Assembly (NCBI RefSeq): GCF_009689005.1
Contig: NZ_AP021879.1
Span: 5,985,724 to 6,049,723, forward strand
Origin: Desulfosarcina ovata subsp. ovata
Lineage (GTDB): Bacteria; Desulfobacterota; Desulfobacteria; Desulfobacterales; Desulfosarcinaceae
Length of the DNA stretch: 64,000 nt
Direction of reading: 5' to 3'
Positions 8,087 through 16,248 of the stretch are shown here, one piece after another; position 1 is the first letter of the stretch, and each line of letters opens with the position of its first letter. The notes below the pieces were generated by a model that saw only the letters and a program-made list of their open reading frames with translations, was not told where the DNA came from and searched no databases. The position numbers and the translations under genes were made by a program.

Positions 8087-8752
8087 AAACCAATCAGACC
8101 CCTTTGAAAGGTTATGCACATTTTCAGAGTAGTTCCGGCATCGACCGGTAAGCTCGTCTGACATGGCAACCAAACGGCTATTGTCTTTTTTTGAATGATG
8201 AATGCTCAGTATGCCTGCATCCGTATCCACATTTTCGACCTTCAGAAGTCTTGCTTCGGAAGACCGAAGGCCGCAGGCGTAAACTAGCCGGAAAAATACC
8301 GGCATGATGAGATGGCGATATGGACATTCACCGACGTAGCAGCATTGATCCGTCTGATGGAAGAATCGTTTCAGTTCATTTTCCGTATAGATGTGAGAAA
8401 CATACTGCTGTCCCGCCGGGTAATATCCTTTTGGGAGGACGTATGCGCCAATTCCAATATTTTCCATATACACGGCAAGCTGCCGCAAGATAGAGGCTCT
8501 TGCACACTGATTGGCCTGTGCCTCATAGTTCCTTTTTGAGCACCACTCCAATACTATTTCCTTTGAAAGGATCGATGCTTCGGGATATTTTTCAGCGGTA
8601 AAGGAGGAAAATCTTGATAGATGCGCCGTTTCTGCCTCATATTTATACCCGACCGCTTGCTTCAAGCCGACATGGTTTTTGATATGCTCTGCAAATGGAC
8701 CTCTGAACGGGTAGTTTCTCATGAGCCCACCTCCGGAGTATGCAGACAGCAT
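8087..8752 (-). pseudogene. ritB: RIT recombinase B, N-terminal part before an insertion
   Basis: Starts MLSAYSGGGLMRNYPFRGPF; MRNYPF at 8719 may be the true start. Holds the core-binding domain and the beginning of the catalytic domain, with the first catalytic Arg in YACGLRSSEARLL. After KGSDWF the frame enters the inserted element and ends within it at 8048. Overlap with the end of ritA is 34 bp from the first ATG. Together with 6124-6474 the original protein would have been close to 330 residues. In its present state RitB cannot be made as one chain. Confidence 0.88.
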
Positions 8753-9897
8753 TCTTTAAGCTTATTGATGCCCACCTTCAAATAGACTGCTGTAGCGTCC
8801 GTGTCCGTATGACCCAGAATATCCGAGATGACAGCAAGCGGTGTGTCATGCTCAAGCATTCTTGAAGCTGCCGTATGACGAAGAGAGTGCATACCACGGT
8901 GCTTCTTCAAAGTAGGCAGATGTGCAATCCGCATATAATCACGGATTATCTGATACAGATGATCATTTTCCGAAAAGGGAAGAAATGGCGCCACGTGCCT
9001 TACAAAAAGAACAGGCAAATCCACTTTTGGCCTGCCGTATTTCAGATAATCAATGACAGCCCATCCAACTTCGGAAGGAATCGGCAGGGTTACTGTTTCC
9101 CTTGTTTTTGATTGGATAAATGTCAGTTTCTTCGTTCCCCAGTCGAAACAACCAAAAGTGAGGTTTTTGATATCAGTGACTCTAAGACCCAACACGCAGG
9201 CAAGGAGGATAATGGCATAGTCCCGTTTTCCCTTTGGATTTCCTCGATCAATGGCGCCTATCAGTGCATCCAACTCTTCTTTCGTCCAAACGGATGGGAT
9301 GCGTGTCTGTTTACGAGCCTGAATCATTGGTGTTTTAGAAGCCAGATCCGTTTGTAGGATGTTCTGTTCCTGCAAATACCTTAAAAAAGAACGTATGGAG
9401 CAGATGTTTTGTTCCACAGTCTTATAGGTGTAACCGGCCAGTGTTCGTATATACCCGTTGATAACAGGAAGCTCGACATCGTGACAATCACGGATTCCCT
9501 GGGAAACAAGATAATCCATGAAACGCTCCGATTGCTTCACGTAATGATTTACGGTTACTTTGGAATAATCCTTGTGCTCACAGTATCTTTTAAAATCCTT
9601 GATGACACCTATGTAATAGGAATCTGTAAGCAGTTTCCTATGTTTATAGTACCGTCTAAGAACAGTGTGGTGGAGTTGGAAGTCTCCAATCATACGGATG
9701 ATGCGGAGTTCTTGCGTATCCTTCTGGGATAGGGTTTTATCAAAATCCTTTTCAAGGATCTGGTAGTGGTGTTCGACATAGTCGATTCCAAGTTGCTCGG
9801 AATAGAAAATCTCATCCCGCCCTTCAGCGAACTGAATAATTTTCTTCCAACGGTTGCGGTAAAACTTCATGGAGCCTTCGGTGTAACCGAGCCGAAG
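8719..9897 (-). pseudogene. ritA: RIT recombinase A, separated from its first codons by IS630
   Basis: The main part (from MKFYRNRWKKIIQFAEGRDE at 9870) holds a complete tyrosine recombinase catalytic domain: Arg in LGLRVTDIKNL, HSLRHTAASRML, LGHTDTDATAVYLK with Tyr. Codons before 9870 (LRLGYTEGS) run into the IS630 at 9900. The rest of the N-terminus lies on the other side of that IS at 11071-11119 (MQKKPLEELLQDLEQEL). Removing the IS and one TA joins the two in frame. Internal initiation at 9870 could still give a 383-residue protein, so loss of function is likely but not proven. Confidence 0.85.
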
Positions 9898-9899
9898 TA

Positions 9900-11068
9900 T
9901 ACTGTGAATGGCAATAAAATACGATAATTTTTACCGATGTTAATTTAAAGCTGGACAATTGGGCTTTTATTTTTCATACTACCCTGGACGCATTGAACCA
10001 TAAATGACCAGGGAGAAAACAATGATAAAAGTCGAGTTCTCTGAGCAGGATCTTAAAACTATTGAATATGAACGATTTCATCATCCCATTCCCCGAGTTC
10101 AGCGCAGGATGGAAGTCCTCTGGCTAAAAAGCCAGGGACTCCCACACAAACAAATTGCCAAAATATCGGGAGCCTGTGACAACGCCGTGACAAAATATCT
10201 GCGACTTTACCGGCAAGGCGGACTTGATGAGGTCAGAAAAGTAAATTTCTATCGCCCTGAAAGTGACCTGGGAACATACAGCGATTCGATTGAACAGCAT
10301 TTTCGGGACAATCCGGTTGCCAATATTGCACAAGCGGCTGCTGAAATCGAAAGGCTGACCGGAATTCGACGCAGCAAGACCCAAGTTGGTGTATTTCTAA
10401 AAAAGCTTGGCATGAAGTACCGCAAAGTCGGATCAGTCCCTTCGGGTGCTGATCCCGAGGCCCAAGAAGAATTTAAAAAAAAGACCTTGAGCCAAGAATA
10501 GAACAGGCAAAGGCCGGTCAGCGCCACTTGTTCTTTATGGATGCCGCGCATTTCGTGTTTGCACCCTTTTTAGGTTACCTGTGGTGTTTCGCCAGGCTAT
10601 TCATCAAAGCGCCGTCAGGCAGAAAGCGGTTTAATGTACTTGGCGCTCTCGATGCCATCACCCATGAGATGATTACGATCACCAATACCGGTTACATCAA
10701 TTCATACAGCGTTTGTCAGCTATTGATTAAGCTCAGCGATAAATACTGTGATTTCCCGATTTCCATTGTTCTTGATAATGCCAGGTATCAAAAGTGCAAA
10801 CTTGTGCAAAATACGGCAAAACTGCTGAACATTGACCTATTGTTTTTGCCACCGTACTCTCCCAATCTCAACCTGATCGAAAGAATGTGGAAATTCGTAA
10901 AGAAAAAATGCCTGTACTCGAAATATTATTCCGACTTCGAAGCATTCTCTAAGTCGATTCTACAGTGCCTTGCCGAGACGAGCGGCGACTACAAAAAGGA
11001 GTTGGATTCCTTACTGGCGTTAAATTTTCAATCATTTTCAAAATCGCAAATTATAACCGGTTAAAGTA
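9900..11068 (+). mobile_element. IS630-family insertion sequence, right copy, in ritA
   Basis: Bounded by TA at 9898-9899 and 11069-11070, tips as in the left copy, same length of 1,169 bp but opposite orientation. It interrupts ritA after codon 17. Comparing the two translated copies shows a single residue difference, from one transition (C at 4857 against A at 10146 on the plus strand, i.e. CGC to CAC). Confidence 0.94.
10022..11064 (+). CDS. IS630 transposase in two frames joined by -1 frameshift (right copy)
   Basis: First frame 10022-10501 and second frame 10528-11064, same proteins as the left copy except His for Arg in QGLPHKQIAK. The eight-A slip site is at 10475-10482; a -1 shift there reads through into the MDAAHF catalytic half. 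The ATG at 10022 follows AGGGAGAAAACA, a usable ribosome site; an earlier ATG at 10004 is also in frame. The DDE residues (DAAHF, LDNARYQ, NLIERMW) are all present, so this copy could be active if the frameshift works. Confidence 0.9.
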
Positions 11069-11070
11069 TA

Positions 11071-11119
11071 GCTCCTGCTCCAAATCCTGTAAAAGCTCTT
11101 CCAATGGTTTCTTTTGCAT
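11071..11119 (-). pseudogene. ritA: First 17 codons of ritA, cut off by IS630
   Basis: ATG at 11119 follows a good ribosome site (AAGGAGATACTTTTT) on the minus strand and reads MQKKPLEELLQDLEQE into the TA target of the IS630. The frame continues at 9897 in the main ritA part. About 130 bp between this start and the RIT tip probably hold the ritABC promoter. Confidence 0.8.
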
Positions 11120-11258
11120 AAAAAGTATCTCCTTATAATGATTTTTTGAGCTTTTGCTCAGTCTCATTGGCGGAGATTATGCTTATTAAATCAAAAAGAA
11201 ACCCTTGAATTAAGACGAATTTTATGGCTTACTTTGCATAATTACTTTCTTTGCATAA

Positions 11259-11921
11259 GGTGGAATCGTTTCACCGGTTTTAGCCAATGTTTACCTGCAC
11301 TTTGCGCTGGACTTATGGTTTGAAAAGGTTGTCAAGGCTCACTGCAAAGGTGCAGCCATGATAATCAGATACGCAGACGATTTCGTCTGTGCCTTTCAAT
11401 ACCGTGGGGAAGCAAAGTGGTTTTTCGAGATGCTACCGGATCGGCTGGGTAAGTTCGGACTATCGGTAGCTCCGGAGAAGACGGGTATGATGCGCTTCAG
11501 CAGATTTCATCCGAGCCGAAGCAGGCGGATAGTCTTTTTGGGTTTTGAGACGTACTGGACCTACGATCAAGATGGAGAAGTCCGAGTGATGCAGCGCACT
11601 GCGCGTAAGAAGTTGCAAAGTGCCTGCCGCCGCATCAAAGATTGGATTAAGCGCAACCGTCATTTGAAAGGGATAAAATTCATAACGGCACTAAACCGTC
11701 GATTGCACGGTCATTACAATTATTACAGCGTGGTCGGCAACTCGAAGTCGTTGTGGAAGTTTTACAGTTGGGCGGTCGAATGTGCATTCAAGTGGCTGAA
11801 TCGTCGAGGTGGGAAGCGGAGGAGCTTTACTTGGAAAGTTTTCCTTAGTGCTATTGAGCGCCTCGGGATTGCGAAACCCAAGCTACCAGTATCGACCAAG
11901 CGACATCGGGTGTTTTCCTGA
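11259..11921 (+). pseudogene. Group II intron reverse transcriptase/maturase, 3' part
   Basis: Resumes at GGIVSPVLANVYLHFALDLW and contains the YADD catalytic box (MIIRYADDFVCAF), the RT thumb and the maturase X domain (FKSLAKE-like text is absent; instead GIKFITALNRRLHGHYNYYSVVGN and the basic LNRRGGKRRSFTW stretch, typical of the GIIM domain). It ends STKRHRVFS. Together with 3230-3836 and one base correction it rebuilds a maturase of about 430 residues, normal for this family. The internal ATG at 11358 is not a natural start. Confidence 0.88.
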
Positions 11922-11944
11922 AGCGGATGCTTTACGCGAAAGCG

Positions 11945-12035
11945 AGTACAACCGAGGAACCGGATGCGGGAAAACCGCACGTCCGGGACTGTGCGGGGGG
12001 CGCTGGGTAACCGGCGTTCCTACCGCGAGAGGTAT
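11945..12035 (+). ncRNA. Group II intron 3' ribozyme end (domains V/VI)
   Basis: Right after the maturase stop comes a segment of the classic domain V type: CCGGATGCGG, a GAAAA-like turn, then CCGCACGTCCGG, which can pair into the conserved hairpin, followed by a GC-rich stem that may be domain VI. The 5' ribozyme domains were not recognised, so the intron is probably a remnant. Confidence 0.7.
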
Positions 12036-12091
12036 CTATTGATGGAGTAAAGTGATTTGAAATAGCATGATAGCCGTGATACTGTATATTC

Positions 12092-12385
12092 ATGATACAA
12101 TCATTTAAATCAAAAGCTTCGGAGGATATTTTCAATGGCAAAGCAACTAAGGCCGCAAGAAAAATTTGTCCTCAGAACCTCTGGGGCATTGCGTCAAGAA
12201 AGCTCGATCAATTGGATTCCGCTACGACACTCGATGAACTCCAAGTTCCTCCTGGGAATAGGTTAGAAGCACTATGAGCAGACAGGAAAGGACAACATAG
12301 CATCCGCATAAACAACCAATACCGCATTTGTTTCATATGGGCTGAGAATGGCCCGAAAGATTTTGAAATTACAGATTATCATTAA
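12092..12385 (+). pseudogene. higB: HigB-type toxin with an in-frame TGA
   Basis: Reads MIQSFKSKASEDIFNGKATKAARKI and on to PGNRLEAL, then TGA at 12275-12277, then continues in the same frame as ADRKGQHSIRINNQYRICFIWAENG to ITDYH and TAA. With the TGA replaced by a sense codon (Lys or Arg is usual after LEAL in this family) it is a full 97-residue RelE/HigB-type mRNA interferase, including the C-terminal RINNQYRICF strand. It lies 22 bp upstream of higA, the usual toxin-first order. The stop truncates the protein at 61 residues and removes its catalytic end, so the toxin is probably dead while the antitoxin is intact. A sequencing error would be the alternative. Confidence 0.88.
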
Positions 12386-12407
12386 AATATAATTATATGA
12401 GGGTACA

Positions 12408-12728
12408 ATGATACGAATACCTACACATAGGACACCGACCCACCCTGGGGAAATGCTGCTGGAAGAATTTTTAAAGCCAATGGGCATAACCCAGCGTAAT
12501 TTAGCTAACGCCATCAACGTTCCTTATCAACGGATTAATGAAATAATCAATGGCAGGCGTGGTATTACGCCCAGCACGGCTTTAAGGCTGGCTAAGGTTT
12601 TTGGGGTTTCAGCTGATTTTTGGATGAATATTCAACTCAGATGGGATCTTTATTTCGCAATGAAATCTGAATCAGATGCATTGAATGATATAGAACCGCT
12701 GCCTTTGAACCACCTTGATACGAATTAG
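12408..12728 (+). CDS. higA: HigA family antitoxin
   Basis: A 106-residue protein, normal for HigA. It starts MIRIPTHRTPTHPGEMLLEEFLKPMG (written here only in part as a motif), with the HPGE-L-EEFL signature, then an HTH_3/XRE helix-turn-helix (ITQRNLANAINVPYQRINEIINGRRGI) and STALRLAKVFGVSADFWMNIQ, all typical. HigA binds and neutralises HigB and represses the operon. Here it follows a toxin gene with a premature stop, so it may survive as an orphan regulator. The pair sits directly behind the intron remnant, in a region full of insertions. Confidence 0.93.
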   Translation: MIRIPTHRTPTHPGEMLLEEFLKPMGITQRNLANAINVPYQRINEIINGRRGITPSTALRLAKVFGVSADFWMNIQLRWDLYFAMKSESDALNDIEPLPLNHLDTN

Positions 12729-13008
12729 TCCAAAGCCCAATATGGCGCTGGACACGGACTGAGTCTACGCTGGCGCTCCGTCCCGGCAAGGTCAGCTTGT
12801 CGTTAAGGTGCGACACGATGTCGCACAATTGGCTGATTGGCAGGGCCTTCACGGTGCCTTGACCAATCCCAGTATTCCCCTGCTGGTACTCTATGAGGCA
12901 TGCTTGCTGCGCGCTGTGCAGTTGGTTTGGAGCCCTTTTCGACAATGTACCAAATCACGCGTTTTCGGGAGGGGTGGAAACCGTGAGGTGGATACCTTCC
13001 TGGAAGCC
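12729..13008. other. No gene recognised, probable decayed sequence
   Basis: Short overlapping frames on both strands with no family resemblance. The stretch lies between higA and a truncated aminotransferase and is probably a remnant of earlier rearrangement. Confidence 0.4.
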
Positions 13009-13287
13009 TCATCCGGGTAAGGGAGGCGAGACGGTTTCCCCCAGTTCCCGATAATAGGTGGAGACCGCCTCACGGGCCACGGCCAGGCCCCGGTGCACAG
13101 GCATGTAAATCATGGTTTCGGGGCCGGCCAGGGCGGACCGAATGGTGTCGGCGGCATATTCCAGGCCGGCCCGGGTGGGGTTGGCATCGGTCAGGTCGAG
13201 GATCGCCTCGCCCCGGGACATCCGTTCGTCAAGCGCTGTTCCCAACGGATGGGGGGCGGCATTCCAATCAAATCGTTTCGAATACAT
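13009..13287 (-). pseudogene. PLP-dependent aminotransferase, N-terminal fragment
   Basis: A 92-residue fragment MYSKRFDWNAAPHPLGTALDERMSRGEAILDLTDANPT to HRGLAVAREAVSTYYRELG (quoted in part). The LDLTDANPT and Y-P-V-G-L-A-R-A-V-YY pattern is that of the N-terminus of class I/II aminotransferases. The remaining 300 or so residues, including the Lys that binds PLP, are absent: the frame stops in unrelated sequence. The ATG lies inside the 10-bp target duplication of the neighbouring IS element, so its promoter was also displaced. Confidence 0.65.
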
Positions 13288-13295
13288 GGGCGTGG

Positions 13296-14809
13296 CAGCC
13301 CTTTCAAGGTAGTACTATGACTTCTTTCTCTCAGCGAGTATTTTCGCGGTTGAAACATGTGGCTTGTTTTTCATCGCAACCCGCTTCGGTTTGGGCTTTT
13401 TGGGACCTCGAGGATGCTTCTGGTACTTTGATAATTTTACGTTGCCAGCTAATTCTTCAAGCAACCGAACCAGATCACTTTCTGGCATGTCTCTAAAAAC
13501 GACCCAATGGTCGCTTTCGATAACGATCATCATCCCTTGGTAGACGCCTTCGATTTCATTGGCGATGTAATAACCAGATACGTTCCGTTCTATGAAATCG
13601 ACACCGTGAACACTGCCCAGTGCTGCTTTTACAACGGACATGCTGATATAGGCGACCAGAGCAACGCAAAAACCGAAAAGAGCGGCACGAGGATAGCCCA
13701 ATGCATTAATTTCAGAGTTTAAATATTCAGCGAGACGCTGAAAGGCCGTTTCGATGGTCCATCGATCCCGATACAACCGGGCAACTGTTTTAGCGTTTGC
13801 TGCGCTCTTTGATAGATTCGTGATGATGAAAATCTCGGTATCACCATCACGGGTTTCACCCTTCAGCTTCACGCGAATCCGCCTGAAGGCGTGCTCTTCG
13901 CCAGCTTCATCACGAACCCGGATGGGTTGCTCGTATACGGTTCCTGTTTCGATTTTGCCGATATATTTTTCCTTTCCAATTAGCTCGAGAGGATAATTCC
14001 CATGCTCACGGATAATGAACCACGCATCCCGCTTATCGATGCCGCAGGTGAATTCAACCACGCAGAAATTGCGATCGGCAACCCAAACATCATCGGCAAC
14101 AATAGTTTCAAGCACCGTTTTCAATAATGAGCGTTCTTGCGCATGGCCGTCTTCGCAAGGAAACACATCGATGGGCAGGTGCAACATCGAATCGTACACA
14201 ACCAATGATTTCCCCGGAAGAGGACCTGAGGCTATGGACCGCAACTCTTTGATTCGGTGATGGCTCTTTTCGATACAGTTGCCATCAAGCAGTTTGATTC
14301 GTTTGCCAGGCAAAGGGGAGTTTTGTTTACCCAACAATCTTTGAATAATAGGTTCCACCTGCTCGGCGGCATATCGGACCAAAGCTGCCGATGTACTTGG
14401 TTCCATGCCGTTCAACTTATTGTAGATTGAGGTAACTGAAACGGCAATATCCTCTTTTGAAGCCTGGAAGGCTGCGTGAATTGATCGCTGGCTTCCCTGA
14501 ACGACCTGGCTCATCAGGTAAAAAAGCGTCGAAAACAAAAGGTCCCTTGTGTATTGTTCTTTAGCGGTGTTCTCGAACCATTCGTCCAATTGCTCAGGAT
14601 TCAGTACCTTCTCCATCAAACCACGAGCCATGACAGAAATCGGAGAATTCTTGATGAACGGCGTAAAAACAGGACTCAACATGATGTCACCTCCCAAATA
14701 ATACAGTTTTTCTTTTTTACTGTATATTTTGGGGGTGGGTTTGTCCAGCATTTATTTAATAAGTTCATCCAGTTATGAATGGTCTTTTAGTGCTACCTTG
14801 AAAGGGCTG
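13296..14809 (-). mobile_element. IS4-type insertion sequence (1,514 bp)
   Basis: Tips CAGCCCTTTCAAGGTAG on both ends as inverted repeats. An exact 10-bp target duplication ATGGGCGTGG lies at 13286-13295 and 14810-14819. One transposase gene on the minus strand fills the element. Confidence 0.95.
13315..14682 (-). CDS. IS4 family transposase
   Basis: A 455-residue DDE transposase if started at MLSPVFTPFIKNSPISVMAR; the longer frame reaches 14751. First Asp in RIKLLDGNCIEKSHHR, second in DVWVADRNFCVVEF, Glu in the YRDRWTIETAFQRLAEYL block, which is the Y-(2)-R-(3)-E signature of IS4. The C-terminus is basic (KHPRGPKKPKPKRVAMKNK). All catalytic residues are in place, the ORF is uninterrupted and the tips and target duplication are exact, so the element may still be mobile. 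Confidence 0.92.
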   Translation of the reverse strand: MLSPVFTPFIKNSPISVMARGLMEKVLNPEQLDEWFENTAKEQYTRDLLFSTLFYLMSQVVQGSQRSIHAAFQASKEDIAVSVTSIYNKLNGMEPSTSAALVRYAAEQVEPIIQRLLGKQNSPLPGKRIKLLDGNCIEKSHHRIKELRSIASGPLPGKSLVVYDSMLHLPIDVFPCEDGHAQERSLLKTVLETIVADDVWVADRNFCVVEFTCGIDKRDAWFIIREHGNYPLELIGKEKYIGKIETGTVYEQPIRVRDEAGEEHAFRRIRVKLKGETRDGDTEIFIITNLSKSAANAKTVARLYRDRWTIETAFQRLAEYLNSEINALGYPRAALFGFCVALVAYISMSVVKAALGSVHGVDFIERNVSGYYIANEIEGVYQGMMIVIESDHWVVFRDMPESDLVRLLEELAGNVKLSKYQKHPRGPKKPKPKRVAMKNKPHVSTAKILAERKKS

Positions 14810-14819
14810 ATGGGCGTGG

Positions 14820-14978
14820 TTATCTTCGGAGTTCAGAATCATTGTAGGCCCGGGCATTTATCCAGAGCCATTCCGTGACAAAAACAACCCCTGGATCTTC
14901 ACCTACGACCAAGCCAAAACCATTTTAATGACAACGGGGGAGCTTATCAAGGAGGTAGTGTTGAAAGTAGGGAAATGA
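14820..14978 (+). pseudogene. C-terminal gene fragment, not recognised
   Basis: One frame reads FRIIVGPGIYPEPFRDKNNP, then WIFTYDQAKTILMTTGELIK and EVVLKVGK before TGA at 14976. It looks like real coding text (no rare codons, sensible hydrophobicity) and is directly beyond the IS4 target duplication, but its start is missing. I do not recognise the family. Confidence 0.35.
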
Positions 14979-15117
14979 ATTTGATATATCTTTACTGGTG
15001 TTCTCCCGAGGAGCATGTTCAATAATCTACAACTTTGGGTTTTTTTATGGGGGAAATTTAAAGGATCTTTTCCTAAAACCTAGGCTGTACGATTCCCTTA
15101 AACTGCCTTTTTCGGCC
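14979..15117. other. Intergenic, no gene seen
   Basis: Together with the fragment before it, this forms about 300 bp without an intact gene between the IS4 element and the flippase-like gene. A T run at 15041-15046 is the only notable feature. Confidence 0.4.
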
Positions 15118-16248
15118 TTAAAAACATCGATTTAAGACCAAAAAACGGCCCTGATCTTGGTCTAAAACCACGGCAATTAAGCATCCAGCTTGGTCCGACC
15201 CCCGACCATACCAAAACATTTCCCTGTACATCACCACAATGCCGATCACCACCCCGACATAGATGGTTAGAAAACGCCAGCACAAGGTCAGTGGCACGAT
15301 ATCCTGTTTCTGCACCAGTTGAGCGAAGAGGAGCCCGTAGCCGCCTTCGGCGACACCCGCCGCACCCGGTGTGGGAGCAAAATACATGAAGAAGGTCACC
15401 ACCACCTGTAAGGCCAACACGGTCAATACCGGGGCCTGGTACCCCAGCGCCCTGACCAGCACAACGGAAAACGAGAAAAGGAGCAGCAGGAAAAGCACCG
15501 TAAACAGAACGGAAAGAACCGCCCAGCCGGGACTGGTTCTGAAATAGCGTTTAAACCCGCCGGAAAACAGGTCCAGTTCCCGCGAAACCCTCAAAAGCCA
15601 TTTTCTGAACCGACGCCGCGATACCATTTTCGCTGCATTGAGAAGATACAAACACCGAAACATCCAGCGTTTGATGATCCGTATTCTAAATAGAATAATC
15701 CAGAAGACGGCCAGGTAGGCACATGAAACCCCAGTGATGCCGTATAGGAGGTTCCGATGAACAAACATGCGAAATTGATAAGGCTCAACCCAAATGATGA
15801 CTGGTGTGAGCGTGAACAGGATCAAGGCCGCCAGGATGGTACGGATCGACGTGGCCGCTGTCGCCTCCCCGACGGGTATGCCCTTTTGTTTCATGAAATA
15901 GATTTGGACCACACCGCCGCCGGTGGCAAGTGGTGTGACGTTGGATACAAAGATATTCACAAAGACCAGCTTGACAATATATCCAAACGCGATGCGAAAC
16001 CCCATCGCCCGGATCACACAATACAGCCGCAGACCATCGGCCAGGAAATATAGAACCAGAAGAATTGTGAACCAGCTGATAACGGTAGGCGAAAGGAGAC
16101 TGGATGGTATTCGTAGCTGCCCCCCGGAAAAGTAGTGATGAACAAAGAACAGGGTGGCAAAAGACATTGAGAAGAACAGCCCTGCAAGCCCGAAATAACT
16201 CAGGACCCGTCGGGAAATAGCAAAAGGAATTAGCTGTATGCTTTTCAC
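15118..16248 (-). CDS. Flippase-like integral membrane protein (LPG synthase TM family)
   Basis: About 376 residues with eight or so hydrophobic segments (for example LSYFGLAGLFFSMSFATLFF, WFTILLVLYFLADGLRLY, WAVLSVLFTVLFLLLLFSFS). The conserved blocks VFVNIFVSNVTPLATGGGVVQ with downstream QKGIPVGEATAATSIRTI, and FAPTPGAAGVAEGGYGLLF, are those of the UPF0104/AglD2/lysylphosphatidylglycerol synthase transmembrane family, which moves or modifies lipids in the inner membrane. The likely start is GTG at 16248 (or 16257), overlapping the stop of the upstream MFS gene by 4 bases, so both are co-translated. The longer frame to 16521 only shadows the MFS gene. Confidence 0.82.
   Translation of the reverse strand: MKSIQLIPFAISRRVLSYFGLAGLFFSMSFATLFFVHHYFSGGQLRIPSSLLSPTVISWFTILLVLYFLADGLRLYCVIRAMGFRIAFGYIVKLVFVNIFVSNVTPLATGGGVVQIYFMKQKGIPVGEATAATSIRTILAALILFTLTPVIIWVEPYQFRMFVHRNLLYGITGVSCAYLAVFWIILFRIRIIKRWMFRCLYLLNAAKMVSRRRFRKWLLRVSRELDLFSGGFKRYFRTSPGWAVLSVLFTVLFLLLLFSFSVVLVRALGYQAPVLTVLALQVVVTFFMYFAPTPGAAGVAEGGYGLLFAQLVQKQDIVPLTLCWRFLTIYVGVVIGIVVMYREMFWYGRGSDQAGCLIAVVLDQDQGRFLVLNRCF

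Larger units (their letters stand above)
3836..11258 (-). mobile_element. RIT (recombinase-in-trio) element inside a group II intron ORF
   Basis: Three tandem, overlapping tyrosine recombinase genes on the minus strand (ritA, ritB, ritC) define a RIT element. The tips carry inverted copies of a 10-bp motif in pairs with a 17-bp period: TTATGCGAAG (3863) and TTATGCAAAG (3880) on the left, CTTTGCATAA (11232 and 11249) on the right. GGTGG flanks both sides (3831-3835 and 11259-11263). Removing 3836-11258 restores the maturase text GTPQGG to GIVSPVLAN. Three later insertions interrupt the element: IS630 copies at 3935-5103 and 9900-11068, and a DDE element at 6483-8086. Without them it would be about 3.5 kb. 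Confidence 0.85.

Noticed and set aside
5124..9870. Phage integrases from a prophage
   Set aside because: Three different tandem, overlapping tyrosine recombinases with no phage genes around them fit a RIT element, not a prophage.
12275..12277. TGA in higB as selenocysteine
   Set aside because: No SECIS-like hairpin directly after the TGA is visible and HigB toxins do not use selenocysteine; nonsense change or sequencing error is more likely.
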